This document shows positions 8,060-16,530 of a DNA stretch of 22,102 nt, one piece after another (within the stretch, counting starts at the first letter, position 1; each line of letters begins with the position of its first letter). The notes under the pieces were generated by a model. It searched no databases. It was not told where the DNA came from and worked only from the letters and a program-made list of their open reading frames with translations. The DNA lies in contig JALXEI010000106.1 of the NCBI GenBank assembly GCA_027069645.1, positions 1-22,102 on the forward strand. The letters are read 5' to 3'. A program made the translations under genes and the position numbers. The DNA is from Hyphomicrobiales bacterium (GTDB taxonomy: Bacteria; Pseudomonadota; Alphaproteobacteria; Rhizobiales; JAKIUO01).

Positions 8060-8088
8060 TTGCGGACAGGGACAAAATGTCGAATAAT
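8060..8088 (+). promoter_or_regulatory. Candidate promoter of glcDEF
   Basis: TTGCGG (8060-8065) and AATAAT (8083-8088) are separated by 17 bases. The -10 matches TATAAT at five of six positions, the -35 only at TTG. A start near 8095 would leave a leader of about 110 bases containing the hairpin at 8111-8153. Confidence 0.35.
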
Positions 8089-8110
8089 ATACCCTGTTGT
8101 TTCGGGCTGT

Positions 8111-8153
8111 GGCCCTGACCGTTGCAAGATTTGTACAACGGCAGGACAGGGCC
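8111..8153 (+). promoter_or_regulatory. Long imperfect hairpin in the glcD leader
   Basis: GGCCCTG (8111-8117) pairs with CAGGGCC (8147-8153), and inside it CCGTTG (8119-8124) pairs with CAACGG (8136-8141). The internal loop is asymmetric (1 base against 5) and the apical loop has 11 bases and contains TTGTACAA-like symmetry with the stem. No U-run follows, so a simple intrinsic terminator is unlikely. It may be an attenuator, an mRNA-stabilising stem or an operator for a GlcC-like regulator; none of these is shown by the sequence. Confidence 0.45.
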
Positions 8154-8207
8154 GGGATTGTTGTTATATGTCGTACCGTCGTTCGTGAAACTGTCAGGAC
8201 CCCCGAA

Positions 8208-9701
8208 ATGCATCTGTCCATGCCAAAGCCTGAAACCGAAATATTGCGCAACCGGGAAGAACTGATCCGGCGTCTGCGCGAAATCGTACCGGTCGAAAAT
8301 GTTATAGACGAACAAACGGATTTGCGGGCTTATGAATGCGATGCGCTGACCATGTATCATCAGTTGCCTCTGGTGGTTGTGCTTCCCGAAACCGTCGATC
8401 AGGTTTCCAAAATCATGGCGCTTGCCAGTGAACTGAATGTCAAAATCGTACCGCGAGGGGCCGGGACTTCTCTTTCCGGCGGTTCGCTGCCGCTTGAAGA
8501 CGGCATTCTGCTGGGCATGAGCAAGTTTGACCGTATCCTTGAAACGGACTTTGCCAACCGTTGTGTGCGCGTGCAGCCAGGTGTGACCAATCTGGAAATC
8601 ACCCGGGCTGTGGAGCATAAGGGGTTTTATTATGCGCCCGACCCTTCTTCACAGATTGCCTGCTCGATTGGCGGCAATGTCGGGGAAAATGCGGGCGGCG
8701 TGCATTGTTTGAAATATGGTCTGACCACCAACAATCTGCTGGGCCTGGAAATTGTTCTGATGGATGGTTCGGTGTTGCAGATTGGCGGCAAACATCTCGA
8801 CAGTGATCTTTATGACGTGATGGGACTGATGACCGGGTCGGAGGGGCTACTCGGTGTCATAACAGAAGTAACGGTGCGTATTTTGCCCAAACCCGAAACG
8901 GCCCGTGCTCTCCTGCTGGGTTTTTCCTCGATTGAACGGGGGGCGGATTGTGTGGCGGCTATCATTGCCGGGGGGATCATCCCCGGCGGTCTTGAGATGA
9001 TGGACCACCTGGCCGTCAATGCGGCGGAAGACTTTCAGTCCTGTGGCTATCCGCGCGACGTGGAAGCCCTGATCATCTGCGAGCTTGACGGCACCGCGTC
9101 GGAAGTTGACGACCTGACGATGCGTGTTTCGCAAATCGCAAGGGAAAAGGGAGCCGATGTTATCAGGGCCTCGGAAAATGATGAGCAACGGTTGCAATTC
9201 TGGGCCGGGCGCAAAAATGCCTTTCCGGCTGTCGGTGCCATTGGACCGGATTATATGTGTATGGATGGCACCATTCCACGCAATCAGCTTGGCCCTGTTC
9301 TGGCGTCCATAAGAAAAATGTCGGAAAAATACGGCTTGCGCTGTGCCAATGTTTTTCATGCCGGGGACGGCAATCTGCATCCGCTGATCCTTTATGATGC
9401 CAACCGGCCGGGAGATGTGGAGAAGGCCGAGGCCTTTGGCGCCGATATACTCCGGCTTTGTGTGGATGTTGGCGGCGTGCTGACCGGGGAACACGGCGTC
9501 GGTGTTGAAAAGCGTGATCTGATGCCCGCCATGTTCAGCGAAACCGATCTGAAACAGCAACAGCGCGTCAAATGTGCGTTTGATCCGAAGCACCGGCTCA
9601 ATCCCGGAAAGGTTTTTCCTACCCTGCATCGCTGCGCGGAACTGGGCAAGATGCATGTGCATCGGGGCAAGCTGCCTTTTCCCGATCTTCCAAGGTTCTG
9701 A
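8208..9701 (+). CDS. glcD: Glycolate oxidase subunit GlcD, FAD-linked
   Basis: The 497-residue protein matches the usual GlcD length of about 499. The N-terminal half is a PCMH-type FAD domain with PRGAGTSLSGG (about residues 81-91) and a glycine-rich GGNVGENAGG segment. The C-terminal half is the FAD-oxidase cap with FHAGDGNLHP (about 383) and GVLTGEHGVG (about 423), whose histidines bind substrate or metal in relatives. GlcD oxidises glycolate (or another 2-hydroxyacid) to glyoxylate and hands electrons through GlcF to the membrane quinone pool. Start: ATG 8208 has AGGA 9 bases upstream (8195-8198); the frame stays open upstream to a TTG at 8097, but those codons lack family similarity and overlap the leader hairpin. 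glcE starts four bases after the stop. D-lactate dehydrogenase specificity cannot be excluded, but the DEF set argues for glycolate. Confidence 0.95.
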   Translation: MHLSMPKPETEILRNREELIRRLREIVPVENVIDEQTDLRAYECDALTMYHQLPLVVVLPETVDQVSKIMALASELNVKIVPRGAGTSLSGGSLPLEDGILLGMSKFDRILETDFANRCVRVQPGVTNLEITRAVEHKGFYYAPDPSSQIACSIGGNVGENAGGVHCLKYGLTTNNLLGLEIVLMDGSVLQIGGKHLDSDLYDVMGLMTGSEGLLGVITEVTVRILPKPETARALLLGFSSIERGADCVAAIIAGGIIPGGLEMMDHLAVNAAEDFQSCGYPRDVEALIICELDGTASEVDDLTMRVSQIAREKGADVIRASENDEQRLQFWAGRKNAFPAVGAIGPDYMCMDGTIPRNQLGPVLASIRKMSEKYGLRCANVFHAGDGNLHPLILYDANRPGDVEKAEAFGADILRLCVDVGGVLTGEHGVGVEKRDLMPAMFSETDLKQQQRVKCAFDPKHRLNPGKVFPTLHRCAELGKMHVHRGKLPFPDLPRF

Positions 9702-9705
9702 TTTT

Positions 9706-10932
9706 ATGAATATATTTTCGCCTTCAACCGAGGAAGAAACAGGGGAAGTGGTTCGCGCCGCACTTGCCGGCGAGCAGACGCTCGACATTATCGGCGGGGG
9801 CACTCGAAGCGGGCTTGGTCGCCCGTCGTCAGCCGACATTGCTGTCAGTACGCGTGGTCTCTCTGGCGTGCGATTTTATGAACCGGCCGAACTGGTCCTT
9901 GCCGCCGGGGCCGGGACACCGCTTGTGACGATCAACGAAATGCTGGACGAGCAGCAACAGGAGCTGGCCTTTGAACCTGTGGATCACGCGGTTTTGTATG
10001 GGGGCTCCCCTCAGAGTGGCACATTGGGCGGTCTGATTGCCGTGAATGCTTCGGGTCCCCGGCGCATCAAGGCGGGGGCGGCCCGCGATCACCTGCTGGG
10101 ATTTCGCGCCATAAACGGGCGCGGTGAGGTTTTTAAATCGGGCGGGCGGGTGATGAAAAACGTTACCGGTTATGACATGTGCAAGCTGATGGCCGGATCT
10201 CATGGTACTTTTGGCATCCTTTCCGAAATAACGCTGAAGGTTTTGCCGCGGGCCGAAACAGAGCAGACGGTTGTGCTTGTCGGTCTGGATGACGGGGAAG
10301 CGGTAGAAGTGATGACGACAGTCTCGGGAACCGGTTACGAGGTTTCGGGATTTGCCCACATTCCGGCAACGGGCGAGGGTTTTTCTTCCCCTGTTCCGGC
10401 AAGCCTTTCCGACCATGCCGTGACCGCTCTCAGGCTTGAAGGACCGGAACGCCCGGTGCAGGTGCGCCGCCGGGAACTTGTCGAGTTTCTCGCAGGGCCG
10501 GGGCGGCAAATCGAAACTGTCGATCACGGACCATCGCGTGAGCTGTGGACCGGGATACGCGATGTCCTTCCGATGAGCGGTCAGGAAGATCAGGTCTGGC
10601 GCATATCAACAGCGCCGACCAAAGGGGCTTTATTGGTCAGGGATCTGGTCAGGGAGGAGGTTCCGGTTACATATCACTATTACGACCGGGCGGGCGGGCT
10701 GATCTGGCTGGCTGTTGCCCCGGCTGCGGATGCCCATGCCGATGTTGTGCGCAGGCTGGTGGACAGGCATGGCGGTCATGCGACGCTTGTTCGTGCTGCT
10801 GATGATGTCCGGGCCCGTGTGCCGGTTTTTCATCCGCAGTCCCCCGCGCTTGCGGCATTGACAAAACGTCTTCGCGAAAGTTTTGATCCGCATCTGATTT
10901 TGAACCGTGGACGCATCCGGAGTGATTTGTAA
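9706..10932 (+). CDS. glcE: Glycolate oxidase subunit GlcE, FAD-binding
   Basis: The 408-residue protein has one FAD-binding PCMH domain: IIGGGTRSGLGRP near residues 27-39, GTLGGLIAVNASG (about 107-119) and the VMKNVTGYDMCKLMAGSHGTFG stretch (about 150-170) typical of GlcE. It lacks the full catalytic cap of GlcD. GlcD, GlcE and GlcF are all needed for glycolate oxidase in Escherichia coli. At 408 residues it is longer than the roughly 350 of E. coli GlcE; the extra length is in the C-terminal half. ATG 9706 is chosen because it lies four bases after the glcD stop with AAGG (9692-9695) upstream; an in-frame start at 9574 lies inside glcD and adds unrelated residues. The stop codon overlaps the glcF start (TAATG), a sign of translational coupling. 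Confidence 0.93.
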   Translation: MNIFSPSTEEETGEVVRAALAGEQTLDIIGGGTRSGLGRPSSADIAVSTRGLSGVRFYEPAELVLAAGAGTPLVTINEMLDEQQQELAFEPVDHAVLYGGSPQSGTLGGLIAVNASGPRRIKAGAARDHLLGFRAINGRGEVFKSGGRVMKNVTGYDMCKLMAGSHGTFGILSEITLKVLPRAETEQTVVLVGLDDGEAVEVMTTVSGTGYEVSGFAHIPATGEGFSSPVPASLSDHAVTALRLEGPERPVQVRRRELVEFLAGPGRQIETVDHGPSRELWTGIRDVLPMSGQEDQVWRISTAPTKGALLVRDLVREEVPVTYHYYDRAGGLIWLAVAPAADAHADVVRRLVDRHGGHATLVRAADDVRARVPVFHPQSPALAALTKRLRESFDPHLILNRGRIRSDL

Positions 10933-12245
10933 TGCAGACCGGTTTTTCCATTGCCCAACTCGCGGATCCCGGCAGCGCAATGGCCGAAAGCATTTTGCGC
11001 AAATGTGTGCATTGCGGTTTTTGTCTGGCGACCTGTCCCACCTATCAGATCCGCAAGGATGAGCTGGACAGTCCGCGCGGCAGAATCTATCTGATCAGGG
11101 ACATGCTGGAAAACGAGCGCGTGCCCGATCAAAAAACAGTTTTGCATATTGATCGCTGTCTCTCCTGCCTGTCATGCATGACCACCTGCCCCTCGGGGGT
11201 GCACTATATGCATCTCGTCGATCATGCGCGGGGCTATATCGAAAAAAAATATAAACGGCCCTGGCCGGAACGGTTATTGCGCCATCTGCTGGCATTTGTG
11301 CTGCCGCGTCCGGCCCTTTTCCGCCTGTCACTTTATAGCGCGCGGCTGGCGCGTCCGTTCAAAAATATGCTGCCGGGAAGGCTGTCGGGCCTTGCGGGCA
11401 TGGCCCCTGATGTACTGGCGCGAAAATCGCCGACAGACCGCCCGCAGGTGTTTCGCGCCGAAGGGCCACGCCGGATGCGCGTTGCCCTGATGACCGGCTG
11501 TGCCCAGAGGGTTCTTGATCCGGCCATCAACGAGTCAACCATACGCCTGCTGACGCGCCACGGTGTCGAGGTGGTTGTTGCCGGGGGGGCGGGCTGTTGC
11601 GGGGCGCTCACCCACCATATGGGGATGGAGAGCCGGGCGCATGCTGCGGCCAGAGCCAATATTCGCGCCTGGTGCCGGGAAAAGAGCCGCAACGGCCTCG
11701 ATCATATTATCATAAATACATCCGGTTGTGGTACAACGGTGAAGGATTACGGGCACATGTTCCGGGATGATGCCGAACTGACAGATGATGCCGAAGCTGT
11801 CTCCGCCATGACCCTTGATATTTCAGAACTGATGTCGCGGATCGGGTTGCGCCCGACGGGCAAGGCGCCAAAGCTGAGGGTGGCGTATCATGCAGCATGT
11901 TCCCTGCAACATGGTCAGAAAGTCACCAGAGAACCGCCCGATCTGCTGCGGCGCGCAGGTTATGAGGTACTTGCCATTCCCGAAGGCCATCTGTGCTGCG
12001 GCTCTGCCGGGACCTACAATCTGCTGCAACCGGAGCTGGCCGCAAAACTGCGGGCGCGCAAGCTGCGCAATATTTCCTCGGTTTCCCCCGATGTGATTGC
12101 CACAGGCAATATCGGCTGCATGATCCAGATCGCTGGCGGCACGCAAACCCCCGTACTCCATACGGTGGAACTGCTCGACTTGGCCACCGGTGGTCCCGTA
12201 CCGGAGAAGCTGGCGGTTGGTTCAGGGATTGCTGCAAAGGGTTGA
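10932..12245 (+). CDS. glcF: Glycolate oxidase iron-sulfur subunit GlcF
   Basis: The 437-residue protein has two ferredoxin-type 4Fe-4S motifs, CxxCxxCxxxCP at C25-C28-C31-C35 and C76-C79-C82-C86, followed by two cysteine-rich CCG domains with GCCG at C222-C223 and LCCG at C355-C356. This is the GlcF architecture: the clusters pass electrons from the flavin subunits to quinone at the inner membrane. Length fits the family (about 407-440). The ATG overlaps the glcE stop by one base. No gene is close downstream on this strand; the following 555 bases look non-coding, so glcF is probably the last gene of the operon. No clear intrinsic terminator was seen after it. Confidence 0.95.
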   Translation: MQTGFSIAQLADPGSAMAESILRKCVHCGFCLATCPTYQIRKDELDSPRGRIYLIRDMLENERVPDQKTVLHIDRCLSCLSCMTTCPSGVHYMHLVDHARGYIEKKYKRPWPERLLRHLLAFVLPRPALFRLSLYSARLARPFKNMLPGRLSGLAGMAPDVLARKSPTDRPQVFRAEGPRRMRVALMTGCAQRVLDPAINESTIRLLTRHGVEVVVAGGAGCCGALTHHMGMESRAHAAARANIRAWCREKSRNGLDHIIINTSGCGTTVKDYGHMFRDDAELTDDAEAVSAMTLDISELMSRIGLRPTGKAPKLRVAYHAACSLQHGQKVTREPPDLLRRAGYEVLAIPEGHLCCGSAGTYNLLQPELAAKLRARKLRNISSVSPDVIATGNIGCMIQIAGGTQTPVLHTVELLDLATGGPVPEKLAVGSGIAAKG

Positions 12246-12735
12246 CGGCGCGCAAGCCTGCACCTGATCGCTGCTCGAACTCCCTGTATTACATTCTGTT
12301 TACCCGGTCTTGAATTGTCACCCGTATTTTTGGAAGTGCTCAGTTTGGTCTTGCCGGACTTGTGGATGAAAGGGCCTTGCTGATGGAATCGAGGAAGGTG
12401 GACGAGTTGAGGGTGGCAGGCCCGGGAGTATCCCCATGAGTCTGCGATGGTGTGCGGCTTGCGCTCTTGTCATTCAGGGGCATGCTGGTTGTAGTGGAGG
12501 TAGAAGCCTGTGATTGTATAGCAGTTTTTGCGATTGCTCCCTTGCAGACCGAAGGCGACATGGTTGTCCAGACACCCGGATCGTCCGTCCGTTTTTGACA
12601 CAGGTACGAGCAAGATCATTTTGGCCGCGGATTGCAGCGCTTTTGGCACCATTCTCGACCCTGTTTATGAGTTTATGACCTAATGTCGATGTTGAAAGCA
12701 GAATTATTGTGATCGCAAAGCGGAAATATGTTCAG
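12246..12735. other. Intergenic stretch with no supported gene
   Basis: About 490 bases between glcF and the promoter of the next small gene. Possible reading frames are short, have no good ribosome binding site and show no recognisable family; the best is a Ser/Thr-rich 73-codon frame on the minus strand (12340-12561). No strong hairpin with a T-run, repeat or mobile-element end was found. It could be decayed coding sequence. Confidence 0.5.
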
Positions 12736-12763
12736 TTCAAATTCTGTTATGCCGAAATATACT
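12736..12763 (+). promoter_or_regulatory. Candidate promoter of the small membrane protein gene
   Basis: TTCAAA (12736-12741) and TATACT (12758-12763) are spaced by 16 bases, with four and five matches to the sigma-70 consensus. The start codon at 12801 lies 38 bases after the -10 box. Confidence 0.4.
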
Positions 12764-12800
12764 TGTCATTCCGGTAATCAGGGCCGATCGGAAAGGGCGT

Positions 12801-13031
12801 ATGTGCAAAATATATGATATCGTCTGGCAGCCGTCTCTTGGCCTGCTGTTGCTGTTTTCCATTGTCGTTTTATTGTTGCGCCTGCAATACGGAAGAGGGG
12901 CTGTCTCCGGTTCGGCGCGCCCGCAACCTCGCTGGCTGATGTGGTTGTTTTTTTGGGGCAGGGGTGTCGTGGGTCTCGTTATGCTGTTGCTGATGGTGTT
13001 CGGTTTCATTTGTGCCGGATCACCGGCCTAA
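12801..13031 (+). CDS. Small hypothetical membrane protein, two TM segments
   Basis: The 76-residue frame encodes two hydrophobic helices (about residues 10-27 and 45-71) joined by a short basic, Arg-rich loop (YGRGAVSGSARPQPR), which by the positive-inside rule would face the cytoplasm. I do not recognise a family. Support for it being real: GGAAAGG (12788-12794) at a good distance from ATG 12801, a promoter-like sequence upstream, and a coherent two-helix pattern. It sits alone between glcF and the GDCCVxC gene; a 5-bp hairpin, CGGGA-TTAT-TCCCG (13032-13045), directly follows the stop. The function is unknown and could be unrelated to the neighbours. Confidence 0.55.
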   Translation: MCKIYDIVWQPSLGLLLLFSIVVLLLRLQYGRGAVSGSARPQPRWLMWLFFWGRGVVGLVMLLLMVFGFICAGSPA

Positions 13032-13178
13032 CGGGATTATTCCCGACTGATTGCCCGGAGCCTTGTTCAAATGCGAACATAAATTCGGCTGTCGAGTTTT
13101 GAACCGGTTTTCTTGAACGTTTTGCAAGGTCTGACGGGAGCAACGCCAGATTGCAGGAAATTGCCAGGAGATAAACAG

Positions 13179-13466
13179 ATGAGTAAAGAAAACGGGGCGG
13201 ACTGTTGTGCCGCGAATGCTGATGAAAAGCCAATGAAGGATGTCGAGCTGTTTTCGGTCATTACCTGCCCGGAATGTGGTCATCACGAACGTGAGGAAAT
13301 GCCGACGGATGCCTGCCAGTTTTTCTATTACTGCAAGTCCTGCAAGGCGCGTTTGCGCCCTCATCCCGGCGATTGCTGCGTCTATTGCTCCTATGGTTCC
13401 GTTCCCTGTCCGCCCATCCAGATGGCCGGGGGCAAGGACAAGGCTGCGTGCTGCGACGGGAAATAG
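13179..13466 (+). CDS. GDCCVxC-domain cysteine-rich small protein
   Basis: The 95-residue protein has 13 cysteines. Its core carries TCPECGHH (C30, C33), MPTDACQFFYYCKSCKARLRP (C46, C52, C55) and the diagnostic GDCCVYCSYGSVPCPP (C66, C67, C70, C77). From memory, this matches a small family named for the GDCCVxC motif, with some members annotated as selenoproteins and some found near mercury- or metal-handling genes. Here all these positions are Cys, and no in-frame TGA interrupts the frame. The paired CxxC motifs suggest zinc or thiol chemistry; the function is not established. No signal peptide or TM segment is present, so it should be cytosolic. ATG 13179 is chosen because AGGAG (13166-13170) lies eight bases upstream; the frame reaches up to 13113 without similarity. 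An additional Cys-rich N-terminus (C9, C10) and C-terminus (C91, C92) flank the domain. Confidence 0.85.
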   Translation: MSKENGADCCAANADEKPMKDVELFSVITCPECGHHEREEMPTDACQFFYYCKSCKARLRPHPGDCCVYCSYGSVPCPPIQMAGGKDKAACCDGK

Positions 13467-13531
13467 GCCTTTCCCCGTGTTGCGGGTAACGGTGTCACGA
13501 GTAACGGTTGTCAGTTCCGGAAGGGGGCGTT

Positions 13532-13579
13532 ATGCTTCTTTCTATTCTGCTTCTGTTGACGAGCAAGCCGCCTGAATGA
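13532..13579 (+). CDS. Possible 15-codon leader peptide, stop overlaps glnE start
   Basis: The frame encodes MLLSILLLLTSKPPE and ends with TGA (13577-13579), which overlaps the glnE ATG (13576-13578) as ATGA. A very strong ribosome binding site, GGAAGGGGG (13519-13527), is correctly placed for ATG 13532, whereas glnE itself has no clear site. The arrangement suggests that ribosomes load at the leader frame and re-initiate at glnE. The peptide is hydrophobic with a terminal Pro-Pro. Alternatively the purine tract serves some other purpose, or glnE begins elsewhere. The peptide itself need not have a function. Confidence 0.4.
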   Translation: MLLSILLLLTSKPPE

Positions 13580-16530
13580 CCCCATTTTACAAACAGATCG
13601 ACTCTCACCCGCCGTTTTTTGAACGGCAACGGGGGGAGATGTTTTTCGAGGATCTGTTAAGGGCCTGCGCGGGCGAGGCGCGGTTGGCCGACCTTCATGA
13701 TATCCTGTTGCAGCGGGACAGGTTGCGCGATTTCCTGATCAGCATTATGGGGGTATCGCCCTTTTTGCGTGGCATTATGCTGCGCCAGCCCGGTATTTTG
13801 CGCGATTGCCTGTTTGCGCCTGTCGACAGCCATGTTGATGATCTATGTGCCGGGCTGGGGCATAACATGGCAGGCTGTACGTCGTTTGATCAGGCCATGA
13901 CGCTTTTACGGGTATTCAAACAACAAACGGCGCTGTCCATCGCGCTTTATGATATTGCCGGGGTACGGCCGCTTGAGTGGCTTCTTGAACGGATTACGGC
14001 CGCGGCAGATTGCGCCGTTCGTGAAGCCGTGTCCTTTCTGTTCCGTCACAAACAGGCGGAATTGTACCCCGATGAACCTGTCCGGGGTGATCCTGCCGCG
14101 AGCAGTGGCTATTTTGTGCTGGCGATGGGCAAGCAGGGGGGATTTGAACTCAACTATTCCAGCGATATTGATCTCATTGTGCTTTATGACACCGACCGGG
14201 TCAATCTGCCCACCTCCGGCGATGTCGGCTCTTTTTTTGTGCGTCTGACCCGCGACCTCGTCAAACTTTTGAACGAGCGTACCGCTGACGGTTATGTCTA
14301 TCGCACAGATCTGCGCCTGCGTCCCGATCCTGGCGCCACACAACTGGCGATTTCCAGTGAAGCGGCACTGGTTTATTATGAGAGTTTCGGGCAGAACTGG
14401 GAGCGTGCGGCGATGATCAAGGCCCGCATTGTTGCCGGTGACAGGGTGGCCGGGCAGGATTTTCTGTCGCGTATCGGCCCCTATATCTGGCGGAAATATC
14501 TCGATTTTGCCACCCTCAATGATATTCATGCCATGAAGCGCCAGATCCATGCGTTCCGGGGGCATGGCGAGATTGCCGTTGCCGGTCACAATATCAAGCT
14601 GGGGCGGGGCGGCATTCGCGAGATCGAGTTTTTTGTGCAGACCCAGCAGCTTATTGCCGGGGGAAGGCAACCGGCCCTGCGCGGCCGCCGGACCCTGACC
14701 AGTCTGGAAAGCTTGCAGGAATATGGCTGGATCAGCAAACAGGCCGCCGAAGAAATGAGTGCAGCCTATGTTTTTTTACGCCATGTCGAACATCGCTTGC
14801 AGATGATCGCCGACGAGCGCACTCAGACATTGCCGGAGGATGAAAACGAACTGTTGCGTCTGGCCCGGTTTGCCGGATTTGATAATAGCGATGATTTTGC
14901 CGCGGAACTGATGGGCCATCTGGGCCATGTTCAGAAACATTATGGCGCACTGTTCGAGGATCGGCCGGATGGCAGGGCAGCCGGTCAGGCCGTTGACCTG
15001 GTTTTCACAGGGGAAGATCATCACCCCGCAACGATCACAAATCTTCAGCAGATGGGATATGGCGACGGGGCGAGGGTTATCGCCATCGTCCGTGAATGGC
15101 ATCGCGCGCGCTACGGGGCAACCCGTTCGCAGCGGGCCCGCGAATTGCTGACCGGATTGATACCGATATTGCTTGAAGAAATGGCGGCAACCCGGGACCC
15201 GGATGCGGCGCTGCTGGCTTTTGATCGGTTTTTGAAAAAACTGCCCGCCGGGGTGCAGCTTTTCTCGCTCCTGCATGCGCATCCGCAATTGCTGCGTCTG
15301 CTGGCCGAAATCATGGGCTCGGCGCCAAGGCTGGCGCATGCGTTATCCCGTCAGCCGCGGTTGCTGGATGCCGTTCTTGATCCCTCTTTTTTCGGGCCGT
15401 TGCCGGGGCGTGAGGAAATGGACCAGGCCTTTGAACAGGCCCTTGCTGAAACCGTTGACTATTCGGATATTCTCGATCGGGTGCGGATTGTCGGTCGCGA
15501 ACAGGGTTTTCTGATCGGCGTACGGGTTCTCACCGATACCATTCGTCCCGAACAGGCCGGACAGTCCTGGGCCGATCTTGCGGCCAGCGCCCTGTCGGTG
15601 TTGCAAGGGGCCGTTGACAGGGAAATGTACCCGGCGCACGGCCATTTTGACAGTGGTGGTGCCTGTATTCTGGCAATGGGCAAGGTCGGGGGGCGAGAGA
15701 TGACAGCCAGTTCCGATCTTGATCTGATTGTGATTTATGAAACGGATGCAGATGAGCCCCTGTCGTCGGGCGGCAGGACACCGCTCGGGCCGGTGCAATA
15801 CTACAATCGCTGGACGCAGCGTCTGATGACCGCGATATCCGCCCCGACACCGGAAGGCATCCTTTATGAGGTGGATCTGCGCTTGCGCCCCTCGGGAAAT
15901 GCCGGTCCTCTTGCCACCGGTTTCGAAAGCTTTTCCCTGTACCAGCATGAAAAGGCCTGGACCTGGGAACATATGGCCCTGACGCGCGGGCGTGTTGTCT
16001 CGGGGCCGCCGGTGTTGCGGCAAAAGGTCGAAACACTGATCCGCGATATTTTATGTCGGCAACGCGATGCGCACACAGTGGCGCGGGATGTCGTGGAGAT
16101 GCGACAACGCATTTGGACCGAAAAGGGATCGGAAAATATCTGGGATATCAAGCAGGTTCGCGGCGGTCTTGTTGATCTGGAATTTATCGCCCAGACCCTG
16201 CAACTTGTTCATGCGCACGAATTTCCCCACTGTCTCGACCAGAATACTGCCGAGGCGCTGCGCAAGTTGGCGGGGTGCGGCGTGCTGGAGGGGGGAGATG
16301 CCGAGATGCTGATTGACGGCGCATGGCTTTTGCATGTGCTGACGCAGATTTTGCGGCTTTGTTATGATCGAAAATTCGAGGTTTCATCAGCCCCAGAGGG
16401 TTTGAAAAACCTGCTGGTCAGAGCCGCCGACAGCCCGGATTTTGCGCATCTGGAGGCGCGCCTTCGCGAAACACAGGAGACCATTCACAGGCTTTATGAC
16501 AAATATGTTGTCGCTCTGGCTGAAAGTTGA
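13576..16530 (+). CDS. glnE: Bifunctional glutamine synthetase adenylyltransferase / adenylyl-removing enzyme GlnE
   Basis: The 984-residue protein has the duplicated nucleotidyltransferase layout of GlnE. The N-terminal copy contains GGFELNYSSDIDLIVLYD with the metal-binding pair D197 and D199; in E. coli this half removes AMP from glutamine synthetase. The C-terminal copy contains GGREMTASSDLDLIVIYE with D714 and D716 and adds AMP. A regulatory region that senses PII and glutamine lies between them, and each copy has its own GlnD/PII-uridylyltransferase-like helical domain (RGGIREIEFFVQ and RGGLVDLEFIAQ). Both active sites look intact. Length suits alphaproteobacterial members. The ATG at 13576 has no clear ribosome binding site and overlaps the stop of a short upstream frame; the next ATG in frame (M21, position 13636) is the alternative. 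It is cytosolic and controls nitrogen assimilation. Confidence 0.96.
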   Translation: MTPFYKQIDSHPPFFERQRGEMFFEDLLRACAGEARLADLHDILLQRDRLRDFLISIMGVSPFLRGIMLRQPGILRDCLFAPVDSHVDDLCAGLGHNMAGCTSFDQAMTLLRVFKQQTALSIALYDIAGVRPLEWLLERITAAADCAVREAVSFLFRHKQAELYPDEPVRGDPAASSGYFVLAMGKQGGFELNYSSDIDLIVLYDTDRVNLPTSGDVGSFFVRLTRDLVKLLNERTADGYVYRTDLRLRPDPGATQLAISSEAALVYYESFGQNWERAAMIKARIVAGDRVAGQDFLSRIGPYIWRKYLDFATLNDIHAMKRQIHAFRGHGEIAVAGHNIKLGRGGIREIEFFVQTQQLIAGGRQPALRGRRTLTSLESLQEYGWISKQAAEEMSAAYVFLRHVEHRLQMIADERTQTLPEDENELLRLARFAGFDNSDDFAAELMGHLGHVQKHYGALFEDRPDGRAAGQAVDLVFTGEDHHPATITNLQQMGYGDGARVIAIVREWHRARYGATRSQRARELLTGLIPILLEEMAATRDPDAALLAFDRFLKKLPAGVQLFSLLHAHPQLLRLLAEIMGSAPRLAHALSRQPRLLDAVLDPSFFGPLPGREEMDQAFEQALAETVDYSDILDRVRIVGREQGFLIGVRVLTDTIRPEQAGQSWADLAASALSVLQGAVDREMYPAHGHFDSGGACILAMGKVGGREMTASSDLDLIVIYETDADEPLSSGGRTPLGPVQYYNRWTQRLMTAISAPTPEGILYEVDLRLRPSGNAGPLATGFESFSLYQHEKAWTWEHMALTRGRVVSGPPVLRQKVETLIRDILCRQRDAHTVARDVVEMRQRIWTEKGSENIWDIKQVRGGLVDLEFIAQTLQLVHAHEFPHCLDQNTAEALRKLAGCGVLEGGDAEMLIDGAWLLHVLTQILRLCYDRKFEVSSAPEGLKNLLVRAADSPDFAHLEARLRETQETIHRLYDKYVVALAES

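Noticed and set aside
8847..9839. 330-codon minus-strand open frame within glcD/glcE
   Set aside because: Antisense to conserved glycolate oxidase genes.
12340..12561. 73-codon Ser/Thr-rich minus-strand frame
   Set aside because: No ribosome binding site, no hydrophobic core and no family similarity; could only be upheld by conservation data.
13484..13508. Direct repeat GTAACGGT (13486-13493 and 13501-13508) upstream of the glnE leader
   Set aside because: Eight-base copies 15 bases apart are too short to claim an operator without comparative support.
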